64,000 bases of DNA from an uncultured Porphyromonas sp. (GCA_943912835.1 CALTVJ010000001.1:35046-99045), one strand, 5' to 3'; shown: positions 35,018 through 44,412, counted from the first letter of the stretch. Notes: generated by a model not told the origin, from the letters alone. Translations and numbers: made by a program.

Positions 35018-37450
35018 ATGAGAAGATTAAGCTTAATCACATTACTATTGTGGCATATAAGTCTCTATGCCAATAACCTGAGGCTAGATAGTCTCGTACT
35101 AAACCAAGAAAAGGGACGCTCAAAGAGTCAAGGGCAGATCGAAGGGCAAGTTTACGACTTAGAGAACAAAAAAAACATTTCCTCAGCCACTATTCGCATC
35201 AATGGTTCGGAGGTAACAGCTTACACAAATCAAAACGGAACCTTCCGAATAGATGGGATATCACCTGGGTTCTATACACTAGAGGTCAGTGCTACAGGAT
35301 ACAACGATGGACTATCTAGCGAACTCTACATACAAGGAGGACAAACCACATCCACTCTAATCTATCTGACACCAGCTCAATCTTTAGGTGAGGTTATCAT
35401 TAGGCCAAAATATAGAAGATTAGTATCCCCACCTCTGTCGCTCAACATCGTGGGCATACAGCAGATTGAGAAAAATGCAGGAGCTAACAGAGACATATCC
35501 AAACTCATGCAAACCCTCCCTGGTGTAGGGCTAACAGACCCCAATCGTAACGATCTCATCGTGCGAGGAGGAGGTCCATCCGAAAACGTATTCTTCCTAG
35601 ATGGGATAGAGATCCCTGTTATCAACCACTTCAGCACCCAAGGAGCTTCTGGGGGTGTAGTAGGTATCATCAATCCCGACTTCGTCAATCAGATTAAACT
35701 ATATACTGGAGCATATCCAGCCAACAGATTGGGTGGGCTAAGCTCTGTCATGGAAATCAGTCAAAGAGAAGCGCTTGATGACAAACTACACTTCAAGGCT
35801 ACCCTAGGAGCCTCAGATGCAGCATTGACAGCAGAAGGGCCTATAAACAAACGCTCCAACTTTATCGTTTCCTTTCGTCAATCTTACCTAAAGTTCTTAT
35901 TCAAACTTATTGGCTTACCATTTCTGCCAACTTACAACGACTTCCAGTTGAAGTATAAATATCAAATAGGCGACAGAGACGAACTAAGCATCATAGGTCT
36001 TGGAGCTATTGACAATATGACATTAAACACTTCCCTACAAGAAAGTGGTACAGATGCACAACGCTATCTACTAAACAATTTACCCATTTATGCACAATGG
36101 AATTACACCATAGGGGCAACCTACAAGCACTTTGCGAATAATCATATTGATTTTGTTGTGCTTAGTCGTAATATGTTACGAAACATAAACTACAAGCACA
36201 TAAACAACGACTCCAACTTACCTAAAGCAAGGGATTACCGCTCAGATGAGATCGAAAACAAATTACGACTAGAGAGGACTTATACTCATTTACCATTTAG
36301 ATTGCTCATTGGGCTAGGGATTAAATGGGCTAACTACAGCAACAGCACCCAAGCGAGCATGATAACCCCAGACAAGTCTGGAGTCGTCCCCATAGAGTAT
36401 AGTAGTCATTTCTCTATGCTAGGCTACCAATCTTTCTTTCAATTATCAGACGAATACTTCTCGAATAAACTTCGTCTATCTCTAGGCTTAGGAATGGAAG
36501 GTAACAATCTGACCTCATCAATGAAAAATCCCTTAAAACAACTAAGTCCAAGGTTCTCGGCCTCGTTTAGTCTGAGCGAAGCTCTAGATCTCAACATGAA
36601 TCTGGGACGTTACGTCATGCTCCCATCATACACAACACTAGGATACAAGGACAGACATGGGAAATTGGTCAATCAAGACACTAACATCAAGTATATTAGT
36701 TCTAGACAAATAGCACTAGGAGGAGCTTATAAATTAGGGAAACATCTTGAGTTTAATTTTGAAGGCTACTACAAAGATTACAACAACTACCCCATTTCTC
36801 TTAATGATGGGATTAGCCTAGCTAGCCGAATGATTTCTTATGGGCAAATCGGTGATGAAGCAGTAACATCAATAGGAAAAGGGAAAACTTATGGTATAGA
36901 ACTTGTTTCCAAACTCAAGAACTGGCACGGGCTCAATATGTCGATCATATACACTGGCTTTAGTAGTAGATTTAGCGATATTAACGGACGAATGTTAGCC
37001 TCATCATGGGACACTAAAAAGCAATTCAGCATCAACCTAATGTATCAAGTCGGACGAGGTTGGTACGTTGCTAGTCGCTGGCGATACCTAGGAGGTGCAC
37101 CATACACCCCGATAGATATGGAGCTATCAAAAGATAAAGCAATCTGGGGCATTCGTAATCAAGCATACTTAGATTATCAACGCTACAACTCAGAGCGTCT
37201 ACCTGCCTCTCATCAATTAGACATACGTGTAGATAAAGAGTTTTACTTCAAAGGACTCATGCTCAACATTTATCTAGATATTCAAAATGTTTATGGTGCC
37301 AAATCTCGAAGCATCCCAATATACACGAATTTGAACCCCAAAGGTAAAGTGATCGAAGATCCTCAAAACAACGAAAAACAAGGGATTCGCAAGCTAGAGA
37401 ATAGCTTTGGCAACGTCTTACCTACATTAGGAATCGTTGTCAAACTATAG
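35018..37450 (+). CDS. TonB-dependent receptor with carboxypeptidase-D-like N-domain
   Basis: An 810-residue outer-membrane receptor. A signal peptide (MRRLSLITLLLWHISLYA) leads to a carboxypeptidase-D-like domain (about 42-120, QGQIEGQVYDLENKKNISSATIRING), a TonB-box-like LGEVIIRPKYRR, and a plug with LMQTLPGVGLTDPNRNDLIVRGGGPSENVFFLDGIEIP (about 165-200). The C-terminus, NVLPTLGIVVKL, ends the barrel. It lacks SusC length and has no SusD partner, so it is a stand-alone receptor, perhaps for a metal chelate, cofactor or peptide. It is divergent from lctP and followed at once by the second repeat copy. Confidence 0.9.
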   Translation: MRRLSLITLLLWHISLYANNLRLDSLVLNQEKGRSKSQGQIEGQVYDLENKKNISSATIRINGSEVTAYTNQNGTFRIDGISPGFYTLEVSATGYNDGLSSELYIQGGQTTSTLIYLTPAQSLGEVIIRPKYRRLVSPPLSLNIVGIQQIEKNAGANRDISKLMQTLPGVGLTDPNRNDLIVRGGGPSENVFFLDGIEIPVINHFSTQGASGGVVGIINPDFVNQIKLYTGAYPANRLGGLSSVMEISQREALDDKLHFKATLGASDAALTAEGPINKRSNFIVSFRQSYLKFLFKLIGLPFLPTYNDFQLKYKYQIGDRDELSIIGLGAIDNMTLNTSLQESGTDAQRYLLNNLPIYAQWNYTIGATYKHFANNHIDFVVLSRNMLRNINYKHINNDSNLPKARDYRSDEIENKLRLERTYTHLPFRLLIGLGIKWANYSNSTQASMITPDKSGVVPIEYSSHFSMLGYQSFFQLSDEYFSNKLRLSLGLGMEGNNLTSSMKNPLKQLSPRFSASFSLSEALDLNMNLGRYVMLPSYTTLGYKDRHGKLVNQDTNIKYISSRQIALGGAYKLGKHLEFNFEGYYKDYNNYPISLNDGISLASRMISYGQIGDEAVTSIGKGKTYGIELVSKLKNWHGLNMSIIYTGFSSRFSDINGRMLASSWDTKKQFSINLMYQVGRGWYVASRWRYLGGAPYTPIDMELSKDKAIWGIRNQAYLDYQRYNSERLPASHQLDIRVDKEFYFKGLMLNIYLDIQNVYGAKSRSIPIYTNLNPKGKVIEDPQNNEKQGIRKLENSFGNVLPTLGIVVKL

Positions 37451-37456
37451 TCTCTT

Positions 37457-37632
37457 GAGACTATTGCATAACACGACTTAGTCACAGTGTTATTTGCGAA
37501 ATTTGGGCTTGGTCATTTACAAAAGTAAACTCCCTGCGCCCGCAGTCTCAATGCCTTGCGATTACCGCATTCTGCAAAGTCTCTCAAAATAACAAGATAA
37601 ACTTGTCATTTTGTAACCCGTGCAACGGTCTC
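37457..37632. mobile_element. MITE-like repeat, copy 2
   Basis: About 176 bp related along its length to 6412-6608. The left end is GAGACTATTGCATAAC. The right end, in reverse complement, is GAGACCGTTGCACGG, an imperfect terminal inverted repeat. The central hairpin is TTTAC-AAAA-GTAAA, where copy 1 has a different but still paired stem. The element starts 7 bp after the TonB receptor stop and ends 9 bp before the mutS2 stop, so it fills the convergent gap and may double as a terminator. Confidence 0.6.
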
Positions 37633-37640
37633 GATTTAAC

Positions 37641-40226
37641 TTATAAAAGATGGACGACTGTGATGCCAGCACCTCCAAGCTGAACGTGTTCGTCTGCAAA
37701 CGAACACACCTCTTTGACTTCTGCTAGATATGCCCGAATAGCCTGTTTAAGGGCTCCCGTACCCGTCCCATGTAAAATACGCACCTGAGCAATACCAAGC
37801 TGTAAAGCATCATCAATAAAATAACGAACAGCATCGACACCCTCAGCCACGCGCATACCACGCAAATCAATATCTTGCTTAAACGTCAGGCGTTTGTCGT
37901 GTATCTGGTCAATGACCGACTTCCCTCCAGAGAGGTTGCTCTTCACCTCCAAGCTTTTACTCTTGCGTATTTGCGCTTCGCTAACCGAACGTAAACGTTC
38001 CAAAGGCACATTCATCTTAATCATACCAATAGCAATAGTAGCCTCTCCCTTGGCTATCTCTACAATATGAGCGATGGTCTTCTGCCCTTCCAAACGAACA
38101 GCATCACCAATCTCAAAGCCCTTGGGTATCGCTACGCTCTGCTCTCGTTGTGAAGCTCCTCCCCCACGGAGATGCTTTGCCGCGAGCTCTTCTTGCTCTC
38201 TGTGCTTATGCCCTCCCTTAGCTTTACGCTCTCGGCGACGAAGTAGTTTCTCTACCTCTCGGCGAGCTTTCTCCTGCTCCTTAATATCAACCTGCTCTTC
38301 CTCTGCTAGCTCTTCGGCATAGGCTTTAAGACTCTGACGTATCCCAAGTGTGCGCTCGCGCTCTGCTTCGGCTTCACGAATCTCCTTAATCGTGCGCTCA
38401 ATACGTGCACTTGCCTCTTGAATGAGGCGTTGTGCTTCTTTCTTGGCTGTGGCGATGATATCTTTGCGTTGCCGCTCTGTTTCGTCTACTTTTTCGGTGT
38501 ATTTGTCAGCGGCTTCTTGTAGCTTGCGTTCTTCCTTACGAATGTTTTGTCTCTTCTGTTCCCAGTAACGTTTATCTCGAATAATATCTTGCAGATATTT
38601 ATCCATATCGACATATTCGCTCCCGACAATATCGCTCGCCTCTGCTATCAAGTCTTCGGGTAAGCCTATTTTACGAGCTATCTCTACGGCAAAAGAGCTA
38701 CCTGGGCGACCAATAGACAAACGGAAAAGCGGACGCATCTCATGCCTATCATACAGCATAGCGCCATTGACAATACCCGTGGTATCCTCGGCAAAGTTTT
38801 TGAGATTTTGATAGTGCGTAGTAATCAATCCATAGGCTCCTGCATCATTAAAGCGCTTCAACAAAACTTGCGCAATCGCCCCACCAATAGTCGGCTCTGT
38901 ACCTCCACCAAACTCATCAATCATAATCAAGCTGCGTCCATCTGCAAAACGCTCGAAATGCTTCATATTGCGCAAATGTGAGCTGTAAGTACTGAGGTCA
39001 TCTTCCAAACTCTGCTCATCGCCAATATCAAGATAAAAACGATGAAATATCCCCACCTCAGAGTTCTCTAAGACTGGGATAGGCAAACCACACTGCAACA
39101 TGTATTGCAGCAAGCCCACCGTTTTAAGACAAACAGACTTACCACCTGCGTTAGGGCCACTGATAACCAATATGCGCCCATCGTGGTCATCCAATTGAAT
39201 ATCCAAAGGAACAATACTCTTGCCTTGTGCCGCAAGTGAACGCATCAATAACGGATGCTTCGCTCCAGACCAACTAATATGTGCCTTGGGTTTAACATTA
39301 GGACAAATCGCTTGATACCTTTCTGCCCAACGAGCTTTTGCGAGTGTTGCATCAGTGTAAGCGATCAATTCATAAGCCCTCAAAAGATGTGTAATATTCG
39401 GACGTATCCGATTACTAATCTCTATTAGAATACGTGTTAGCTCTCTACGTTCTTCGCCCTCCAGCTCCCTAATCTGATTGTTAGCTTCGACGAGTTCCAC
39501 AGGTTCTATAAAAACTGTTTTCCCCGTCGCACTCTCATCATGTACAATCCCTTTGATCTTACGCTTATGTTGAGGAGCGACTGGCACAACCAATCGCCCA
39601 TCACGAATACTCGCTTGTGTATCTTGATCTATCCACCCCTCTTGACGAGCCTGACGGATAATACGCCCCATCATTCCTGATAGACTACGCTCTGTCTCCC
39701 GAAGAGCCTGACGGATGCGAAGTAGCTCTCTACTTGCCGTATCTTTAATACGACCGTCTAGGTCAAGAATTTGATTAAGATTTTGTTCAATCTTAGGGAA
39801 CAATGGAGCATCTTGGTAAAGTTTACTTAGCTCAGGATATTTATAGCTAAGTGTTTCATCCTCTGCCTGACCCTCTTTGTGTGTCACTAGAAAAAAATGA
39901 GAAAGAGCATGGAGTGTACCTAGCATCTGTCTCAAATCATGCAACTCTATTTCCTCCAAGAACGTACCCTCTGGGCGCAAAGCTTGTAGCTCCAGCCGAC
40001 AATCAACCAGCTGCAAACTAGGTAGGCTTTGGTTCCCGCCCAAGATATTAAGCATCTCATTAGTTTCTTGCAACCTACGATTGAGTTCATCAACCTCTAT
40101 CGTTGCACTCAAGTCCTCGATAATACTTTTTCCTAAAGAACTTGAACATAAATCTATAAATTCTTGACGTAGGGTAATAAACCCAATCTTATCTAAAAAA
40201 TTATTAGGATATAACTCAGGAGTCAT
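37641..40226 (-). CDS. mutS2: MutS2-family ATPase with Smr domain
   Basis: An 861-residue MutS2 protein. Residues about 1-330 form the core and clamp. The ATPase has Walker A GPNAGGKS (357-364) and Walker B LIMIDEFGGGTEP (about 433-445). A long coiled coil follows (about 530-680), then a C-terminal Smr domain with DLRGMR and LHGTGTGAL. MutS2 lacks the mismatch-recognition domain. In other bacteria it limits recombination or, in newer work, resolves collided ribosomes, with the Smr domain as nuclease. It appears monocistronic. An unusual 22-bp palindromic repeat array lies about 95 bp upstream of its start. Confidence 0.94.
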   Translation of the reverse strand: MTPELYPNNFLDKIGFITLRQEFIDLCSSSLGKSIIEDLSATIEVDELNRRLQETNEMLNILGGNQSLPSLQLVDCRLELQALRPEGTFLEEIELHDLRQMLGTLHALSHFFLVTHKEGQAEDETLSYKYPELSKLYQDAPLFPKIEQNLNQILDLDGRIKDTASRELLRIRQALRETERSLSGMMGRIIRQARQEGWIDQDTQASIRDGRLVVPVAPQHKRKIKGIVHDESATGKTVFIEPVELVEANNQIRELEGEERRELTRILIEISNRIRPNITHLLRAYELIAYTDATLAKARWAERYQAICPNVKPKAHISWSGAKHPLLMRSLAAQGKSIVPLDIQLDDHDGRILVISGPNAGGKSVCLKTVGLLQYMLQCGLPIPVLENSEVGIFHRFYLDIGDEQSLEDDLSTYSSHLRNMKHFERFADGRSLIMIDEFGGGTEPTIGGAIAQVLLKRFNDAGAYGLITTHYQNLKNFAEDTTGIVNGAMLYDRHEMRPLFRLSIGRPGSSFAVEIARKIGLPEDLIAEASDIVGSEYVDMDKYLQDIIRDKRYWEQKRQNIRKEERKLQEAADKYTEKVDETERQRKDIIATAKKEAQRLIQEASARIERTIKEIREAEAERERTLGIRQSLKAYAEELAEEEQVDIKEQEKARREVEKLLRRRERKAKGGHKHREQEELAAKHLRGGGASQREQSVAIPKGFEIGDAVRLEGQKTIAHIVEIAKGEATIAIGMIKMNVPLERLRSVSEAQIRKSKSLEVKSNLSGGKSVIDQIHDKRLTFKQDIDLRGMRVAEGVDAVRYFIDDALQLGIAQVRILHGTGTGALKQAIRAYLAEVKEVCSFADEHVQLGGAGITVVHLL

Positions 40227-40321
40227 TCAATTATACGTTTTTGTTTAGACATGATTTAGCGCAATAAACCATCGCCAAACACTACAAAATAACCATCTGA
40301 TTACTAATCATATAACAAACC

Positions 40322-40436
40322 ACTAAAGTGGGGTAAAATTTCCACTATAGTGGAAATTTATTTTTACTATACTGGAAATATTTTTTCACTATACTAGAAA
40401 TTTATTTCCACTATAGTAGAAATTTTAAGGTACTAT
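40322..40436. repeat. Five tandem 22-bp palindromic repeats upstream of mutS2
   Basis: Five consecutive 22-bp units start at 40322, 40344, 40366, 40388 and 40410, with a partial sixth (ACTAT at 40432). The shared core is ACTATAsTrGAAATTTATTT. The unit boundary at 40341-40358 forms a perfect 18-bp palindrome (TTTCCACTATAGTGGAAA), and other boundaries keep partial symmetry. No unique spacers separate the units, so this is not a CRISPR array. It could be clustered operators for mutS2, a protein-binding array, or a decayed mobile repeat. The rest of the 368-nt gap holds the folE hairpin and nothing else I recognise. Confidence 0.85.
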
Positions 40437-40505
40437 CGGCGAACTATTCACCCTCCAAATCACAGACCAATTTGCAGCAATCAATTAGAACCCACAGAGA
40501 GAAAA

Positions 40506-40537
40506 AGCCGTAACCTCACATTCATGAGGGAACGGCT
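40506..40537 (-). terminator. Intrinsic terminator after folE
   Basis: A hairpin with arms AGCCGTAACCTCA (40506-40518) and TGAGGGAACGGCT (40525-40537), pairing at 11 of 13 positions, followed on the minus strand by a TTTTTC run. It lies about 57 bp after the folE stop and ends the SPOR-folE transcript. Confidence 0.75.
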
Positions 40538-40594
40538 CTTTTATAGACATACGCCCACTCGCCAGACACTTCCGAGAAATCATGACAACCTTAC

Positions 40595-41188
40595 TTAGTG
40601 TCTTGAACGAGCGATATGCTGCATAAACTCTTCGCGCGTCTTAGCCTCCTTAAAAGCTCCCGTAAAGTCGCTCGTCGTCGTCAAAGCGTGTTGCTTCTCC
40701 ACCCCTCGCATTTGCATACACATGTGTTCCGCCTCAATGACAACGATCACACCCAAGGGATTGAGAGTTTCCTGAATACAATCCTTGATTTCAGAAGTAA
40801 GACGTTCTTGCACTTGCAATCTACGTGCAAAAATATCAACGACTCTTGGCAATTTACTTAACCCTGTGATATAACCATTAGGGATATATCCAATGTGAAC
40901 CTTACCAAAGAATGGCAACATATGATGCTCACACATCGAATAGAAGTCAATGTCTCGCACAATCACCATCTGTCGATAGTCCTCACGAAACATTGCCGAA
41001 CGCAAGACTTCATCAGGTTGCTGCCCATAACCTTGTGTAAGAAATTGCATGGCCTTAGCAACACGTTCGGGCGTTTTAATAAGCCCCTCTCGCTCTGAAT
41101 CTTCTCCCAACAACCCCAGAATAGACGTATAGTGTTGCTGAAGTGCTAAATGTTTTTCCTCTGGAGAGAGTTGCTTAATGTTACTCAT
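40595..41188 (-). CDS. folE: GTP cyclohydrolase I type 1
   Basis: A 197-residue GTP cyclohydrolase IA, which makes 7,8-dihydroneopterin triphosphate, the first step of folate (and queuosine) synthesis. Zinc ligands C86 and H89 in SMCEHHMLPF and C157 in EAEHMCMQMRG are present, with catalytic H88 and H155; the 71-residue spacing between the two cysteines matches the family. The start overlaps the SPOR gene by 8 nt. The other folate gene in the window, folP, lies 14 kb away, so they are not one operon. Confidence 0.96.
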   Translation of the reverse strand: MSNIKQLSPEEKHLALQQHYTSILGLLGEDSEREGLIKTPERVAKAMQFLTQGYGQQPDEVLRSAMFREDYRQMVIVRDIDFYSMCEHHMLPFFGKVHIGYIPNGYITGLSKLPRVVDIFARRLQVQERLTSEIKDCIQETLNPLGVIVVIEAEHMCMQMRGVEKQHALTTTSDFTGAFKEAKTREEFMQHIARSRH

Positions 41189-41702
41189 TATTATCTTGGT
41201 TATAATTTATGATACGTACTCTATCTCGTACAACATAACACTCCTTAAACCACGAAGGCATAATTTGGGTCAATTTCTTACGAGCTGTTTGAGCCGCACT
41301 TGAGTCTATAAAGTCGCCTGCTACAAGTCTCCAAAATGGAGCATTATAAGATGTATAACAATTATATTCTGGAGCAAGGCGACGAAACACAGCAGCTCTA
41401 CGCTCTAATTCAGCCTTACTCGTAGACAAATTGCCATGATACAACTGTATCCGATAGCCTTGAACAAGGGTCGTATTCCCCTCTCTACCGACAACTCCGC
41501 GAAAACGAGAAGACACTCCACCTACAAGATCCTTAATAGCTTGAGACTGCTTGATAACAATACGCCCTTCTCCGGGGACATCTCCCTCCAATGCCTCAAA
41601 GATATCACGAGGTATTGCCTTACGCACTTGCTGTGCATAAGTATCGGCAAATGAAATTAGGCTGAAAGACAAAAGTAACAGCACACATTTAAGTCGCATC
41701 AT
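41181..41702 (-). CDS. SPOR-domain protein
   Basis: A 173-residue exported protein with signal peptide ending in FADTYAQ. Residues about 85-165 form a SPOR domain (GYRIQLYHGNLSTSKAELERRAAVFRRLAP...YWRLVAGDF-like pattern ending CYVVRDRVRI). SPOR domains bind denuded peptidoglycan, often at division sites. The 8-nt overlap with folE shows a shared transcript. This SPOR-folE pair next to tpiA is a conserved Bacteroidales neighbourhood. The hairpin at 41722-41762 separates it from tpiA, so it may have its own promoter. Confidence 0.88.
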   Translation of the reverse strand: MMRLKCVLLLLSFSLISFADTYAQQVRKAIPRDIFEALEGDVPGEGRIVIKQSQAIKDLVGGVSSRFRGVVGREGNTTLVQGYRIQLYHGNLSTSKAELERRAAVFRRLAPEYNCYTSYNAPFWRLVAGDFIDSSAAQTARKKLTQIMPSWFKECYVVRDRVRIINYNQDNNE

Positions 41703-41721
41703 AATCAGTTAAAAGATAAAA

Positions 41722-41762
41722 GACCCACTCTCTATAACCAAAGCTCCGACAGAGAGTGGGTC
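41722..41762 (-). terminator. Intrinsic terminator after tpiA
   Basis: A perfect 12-bp stem (41722-41733 with 41751-41762) with a 17-nt loop, followed on the minus strand by TTTTATCTTTT. It lies about 20 bp after the tpiA stop. It may be leaky, because the SPOR gene begins only 20 bp further on and no clear promoter fits in between. Confidence 0.78.
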
Positions 41763-41782
41763 GTGTAATAAAAAGGGAACTA

Positions 41783-42535
41783 TTAGTTGAACGCCTCAAT
41801 AATAGGAAGGAATTTATCCACACCTAGAGACGCTCCTCCAATCAAACCTCCGTCTACGTCAGGACGGCTGAATAGATCCTTAGCATTGCTTGCGTTGCAG
41901 CTACCACCATAAAGGATTGTGCAGTTGTCTGCAACCTCTTGACCATACTTCTTAGCCACAAACTGACGGATATGAGCATGAATCTCTTGAGCTTGGTCTG
42001 ATGTAGCAGTAAGACCTGTACCAATAGCCCAAACAGGTTCGTAAGCTAAGACGATCTTTCCAAAATCTTCTGCAGAAAGGTTGAATAGAGCCTTCTCTAT
42101 TTGCTCCTCAACAACTTGGAAGTGTTTACCAGCTTCACGCTCTTCCTTAACCTCTCCAATACAGAAAATAGGTGTTAGATTATTATTTAGAGCTTGAGAT
42201 ACTTTCTCTACAAGGATAGCATCAGTTTCTCCATAATAAGCACGGCGTTCGCTATGACCTAGGATAACATATTTCGCTCCCGTTGAAGCTACCATAGACG
42301 CCGATACTTCTCCAGTGTAAGCTCCTTCGGCTTTGTCTGAGCAGTTTTCTGCAGCAATAGCAAAACCCTTAGCAAGAGGAGCAGCCGTAGCCAAATGAAT
42401 AAAAGGAGTTCCAATTACAACATCGCACTTAGCTTGACCACCAGCAAGTGCTTCACTCAATTCGTTGATGAAAGCAATACCCTCTTGTAGGTTCTTGTTC
42501 ATCTTCCAGTTTCCTGCAACAATGTTCTTTCTCAT
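41783..42535 (-). CDS. tpiA: Triosephosphate isomerase
   Basis: A 250-residue TIM-barrel enzyme that interconverts dihydroxyacetone phosphate and glyceraldehyde 3-phosphate. The catalytic residues are present: N9 and K11 in GNWKMNK, H94 in GHSERR, and E166 in AYEPVWAIGTG. The phosphate-binding GGSC and GGLIGGASL blocks follow. The length is standard. It follows the DoxX gene by 39 nt and is likely part of the long minus-strand run that begins near 49.3 kb. Confidence 0.97.
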   Translation of the reverse strand: MRKNIVAGNWKMNKNLQEGIAFINELSEALAGGQAKCDVVIGTPFIHLATAAPLAKGFAIAAENCSDKAEGAYTGEVSASMVASTGAKYVILGHSERRAYYGETDAILVEKVSQALNNNLTPIFCIGEVKEEREAGKHFQVVEEQIEKALFNLSAEDFGKIVLAYEPVWAIGTGLTATSDQAQEIHAHIRQFVAKKYGQEVADNCTILYGGSCNASNAKDLFSRPDVDGGLIGGASLGVDKFLPIIEAFN

Positions 42536-42574
42536 TGATTTATATGTTATTTATTTGTAGTGTGATATTATAAA

Positions 42575-43858
42575 TTATTTTTTCCCTTCTTTATTACTTA
42601 GATAAACCCCAACCCTTAGCCAACGCAAACCTCGTCTAATCAGCCCAGCCAAGAGCAAAAAAGACCAAACCATAAGCGGGATAATGCGCCCGTAGGGGAA
42701 TCTCGTTTGAAGAAATTCTAGTTGCATATATGCGAAACTAGCAACATCTTCTGTCTTTGGGAAGTGCAAAGGTGATAGTTTGCTCATAATACGCCCTTTC
42801 TTCAGAACAATCAAACCCGGATTAGAGCGTATCATCGTCTTCAAAGTTGAAGCATCAACAAAGAGATTAGGATACTTTGCCCCAGTCTGATAACGCCACT
42901 CAGCTTCACTGTCCGCCTTGGTCGGACTAAGACTATAAAACTTAATGCCTTGACGTTTTAGATGCTCATAAAGCGCATTGATAGCTTCGTAATTACTTTG
43001 CTTCGCTTTACTCCAGTCTGGAGAAATGAATAAGAAAACGCCGAGCGTATCGTTTAGAATAGATTGTGTTACATCTTCTCCCTCTGGTGTCAAGATAAGC
43101 AGACTATAATCCATCGGACGAAGTGTAAGCAAATGCTCTGATTGCTGTAGCTCTACATAGCTCCAAGTCTCATCAGGAAGACTATCCACAGCAAAAGATT
43201 GCTTAACCCCATTCCGTTCATATACATACCTTGTATGCTTGTTCAGTTCTTCCTGATAAACCGAGTCTGCCTTGTGTATTTTCTCCCTGATATTATACCC
43301 AACTTTATAGGGACGAAAATCAATCATCGGTAAATCAGTTGCGTTGGCATAGACGAAATAAGTAATACCCGAAAAAGCAAAAAAAGCAGGTAGCCATTGC
43401 TCTCGCTTAGAATAGAGATGCCTAATATCTAAAGCATAGTACACTAATAAAGCACTAAGAGGTAAAAGCAATAAATTCTTGAGAAAACTTTCAAAAGGTG
43501 TCAGTTTAAGCGCATCTCCAAAACATCCGCAATCTGGCATTGAATTGGTAAAAAAGGCATAACCAGTAAACAGTGTAAAGAAGATCAAACTCAAGAATAC
43601 CAATCGACTTGCCAATCGACGATATATCCCCATCAATAAGAAAGCTCCGATACAAAACTCTAAAACAATCAGAGTGTAAGCCATCAGCCATGACAAATCT
43701 ATAATTCGGAGGTTAGTAACCCCAAAAACAGTCGTTAAGACATCATGCACCTTGATATCTAAGCCAATGGGGTCTATCCCCTTAAGTATACCTGAAGCAA
43801 CAAAGGTCAGACCAACAACTATACGAGCAAACTCAATAAGGACTTGTTTAATTTTCAT
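42575..43858 (-). CDS. DoxX-family membrane protein with C-terminal extension (BT_3928 type)
   Basis: A 427-residue protein. Residues about 1-145 form a four-helix DoxX-like module with GLTFVASGILKGIDPIG, a MauE-like pattern, and a periplasmic NSMPDCGCFGDALKLTPFE segment with a CxC pair. The middle and C-terminal part (about 190-380) resembles a thioredoxin-fold domain (LGVFLFISPDWSKA...YEHLKRQGIKFYSLSP) but has no CxxC. A last helix lies near 395-412. This architecture, between DUF1599 and tpiA, is conserved in Bacteroidales. A redox or thiol-transfer role in the envelope is inferred. The start overlaps the DUF1599 gene by 11 nt. Confidence 0.85.
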   Translation of the reverse strand: MKIKQVLIEFARIVVGLTFVASGILKGIDPIGLDIKVHDVLTTVFGVTNLRIIDLSWLMAYTLIVLEFCIGAFLLMGIYRRLASRLVFLSLIFFTLFTGYAFFTNSMPDCGCFGDALKLTPFESFLKNLLLLPLSALLVYYALDIRHLYSKREQWLPAFFAFSGITYFVYANATDLPMIDFRPYKVGYNIREKIHKADSVYQEELNKHTRYVYERNGVKQSFAVDSLPDETWSYVELQQSEHLLTLRPMDYSLLILTPEGEDVTQSILNDTLGVFLFISPDWSKAKQSNYEAINALYEHLKRQGIKFYSLSPTKADSEAEWRYQTGAKYPNLFVDASTLKTMIRSNPGLIVLKKGRIMSKLSPLHFPKTEDVASFAYMQLEFLQTRFPYGRIIPLMVWSFLLLAGLIRRGLRWLRVGVYLSNKEGKK

Positions 43859-44393
43859 TAGAGCCTAACTTGATCAAGGAGAATATAGCATAGTTTATCA
43901 TATCAAAATAGTTGGCATCAATACCCTCGCTTACTAGAGGTCCTTCATTGAGGTCTTCGAGTTGCTTAGTCCTATAAATTTTCATCAATATCAAATCAAG
44001 AATCGAACTAACACGCATCTGTCGCCAAACATCTCCATAATCATGATTCTTGTTGTCCATCAAATTAAAAGTTTCATTGACAATTTCATCATACATCGTC
44101 AATGCTTGACCTTTATTTATTGACGGCTTATCTTCATGTCCTAGGCGTAACTGAATAATACCTATTATCCCATAGTTTATAATCGCAACAAATTCGCTCT
44201 CTATACTATCATCAATCAGAGCCCCATGTTCTTGTATAGTTCGGATACGTTGTGCTTTGATATATATTTGATCGGTAACTGAGGCTGCGCGCATAATACG
44301 CCAAGAAGCTCCATAATCGTGAAGTTTCATCTCAAAGAGAGCACGACAACGATCGATCACGGCTTGACGTTCTGTAATAATAGAATGGCTCAT
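43848..44393 (-). CDS. DUF1599 protein with two tandem repeats
   Basis: A 181-residue soluble protein made of two copies of the same unit. HDYGASWRIMRAASVTDQIYIKA (about 22-44) and HDYGDVWRQMRVSSILDLILMKI (about 112-134) align closely, and each is followed by an INYxIxxIIxLxxG helix. DUF1599 units are linked with nucleotide handling by comparative studies, but no reaction is known for this stand-alone form. It lies 19 nt after lon and overlaps the DoxX gene, in the standard Bacteroidales order. Confidence 0.85.
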   Translation of the reverse strand: MSHSIITERQAVIDRCRALFEMKLHDYGASWRIMRAASVTDQIYIKAQRIRTIQEHGALIDDSIESEFVAIINYGIIGIIQLRLGHEDKPSINKGQALTMYDEIVNETFNLMDNKNHDYGDVWRQMRVSSILDLILMKIYRTKQLEDLNEGPLVSEGIDANYFDMINYAIFSLIKLGSNEN

Positions 44394-44412
44394 TGTTATT
44401 TCGTCTAATAGC

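Noticed and set aside
40322..40436. CRISPR array
   Set aside because: Units follow one another directly with a 22-bp period; there are no unique spacers of 25-40 bp and no cas genes nearby.
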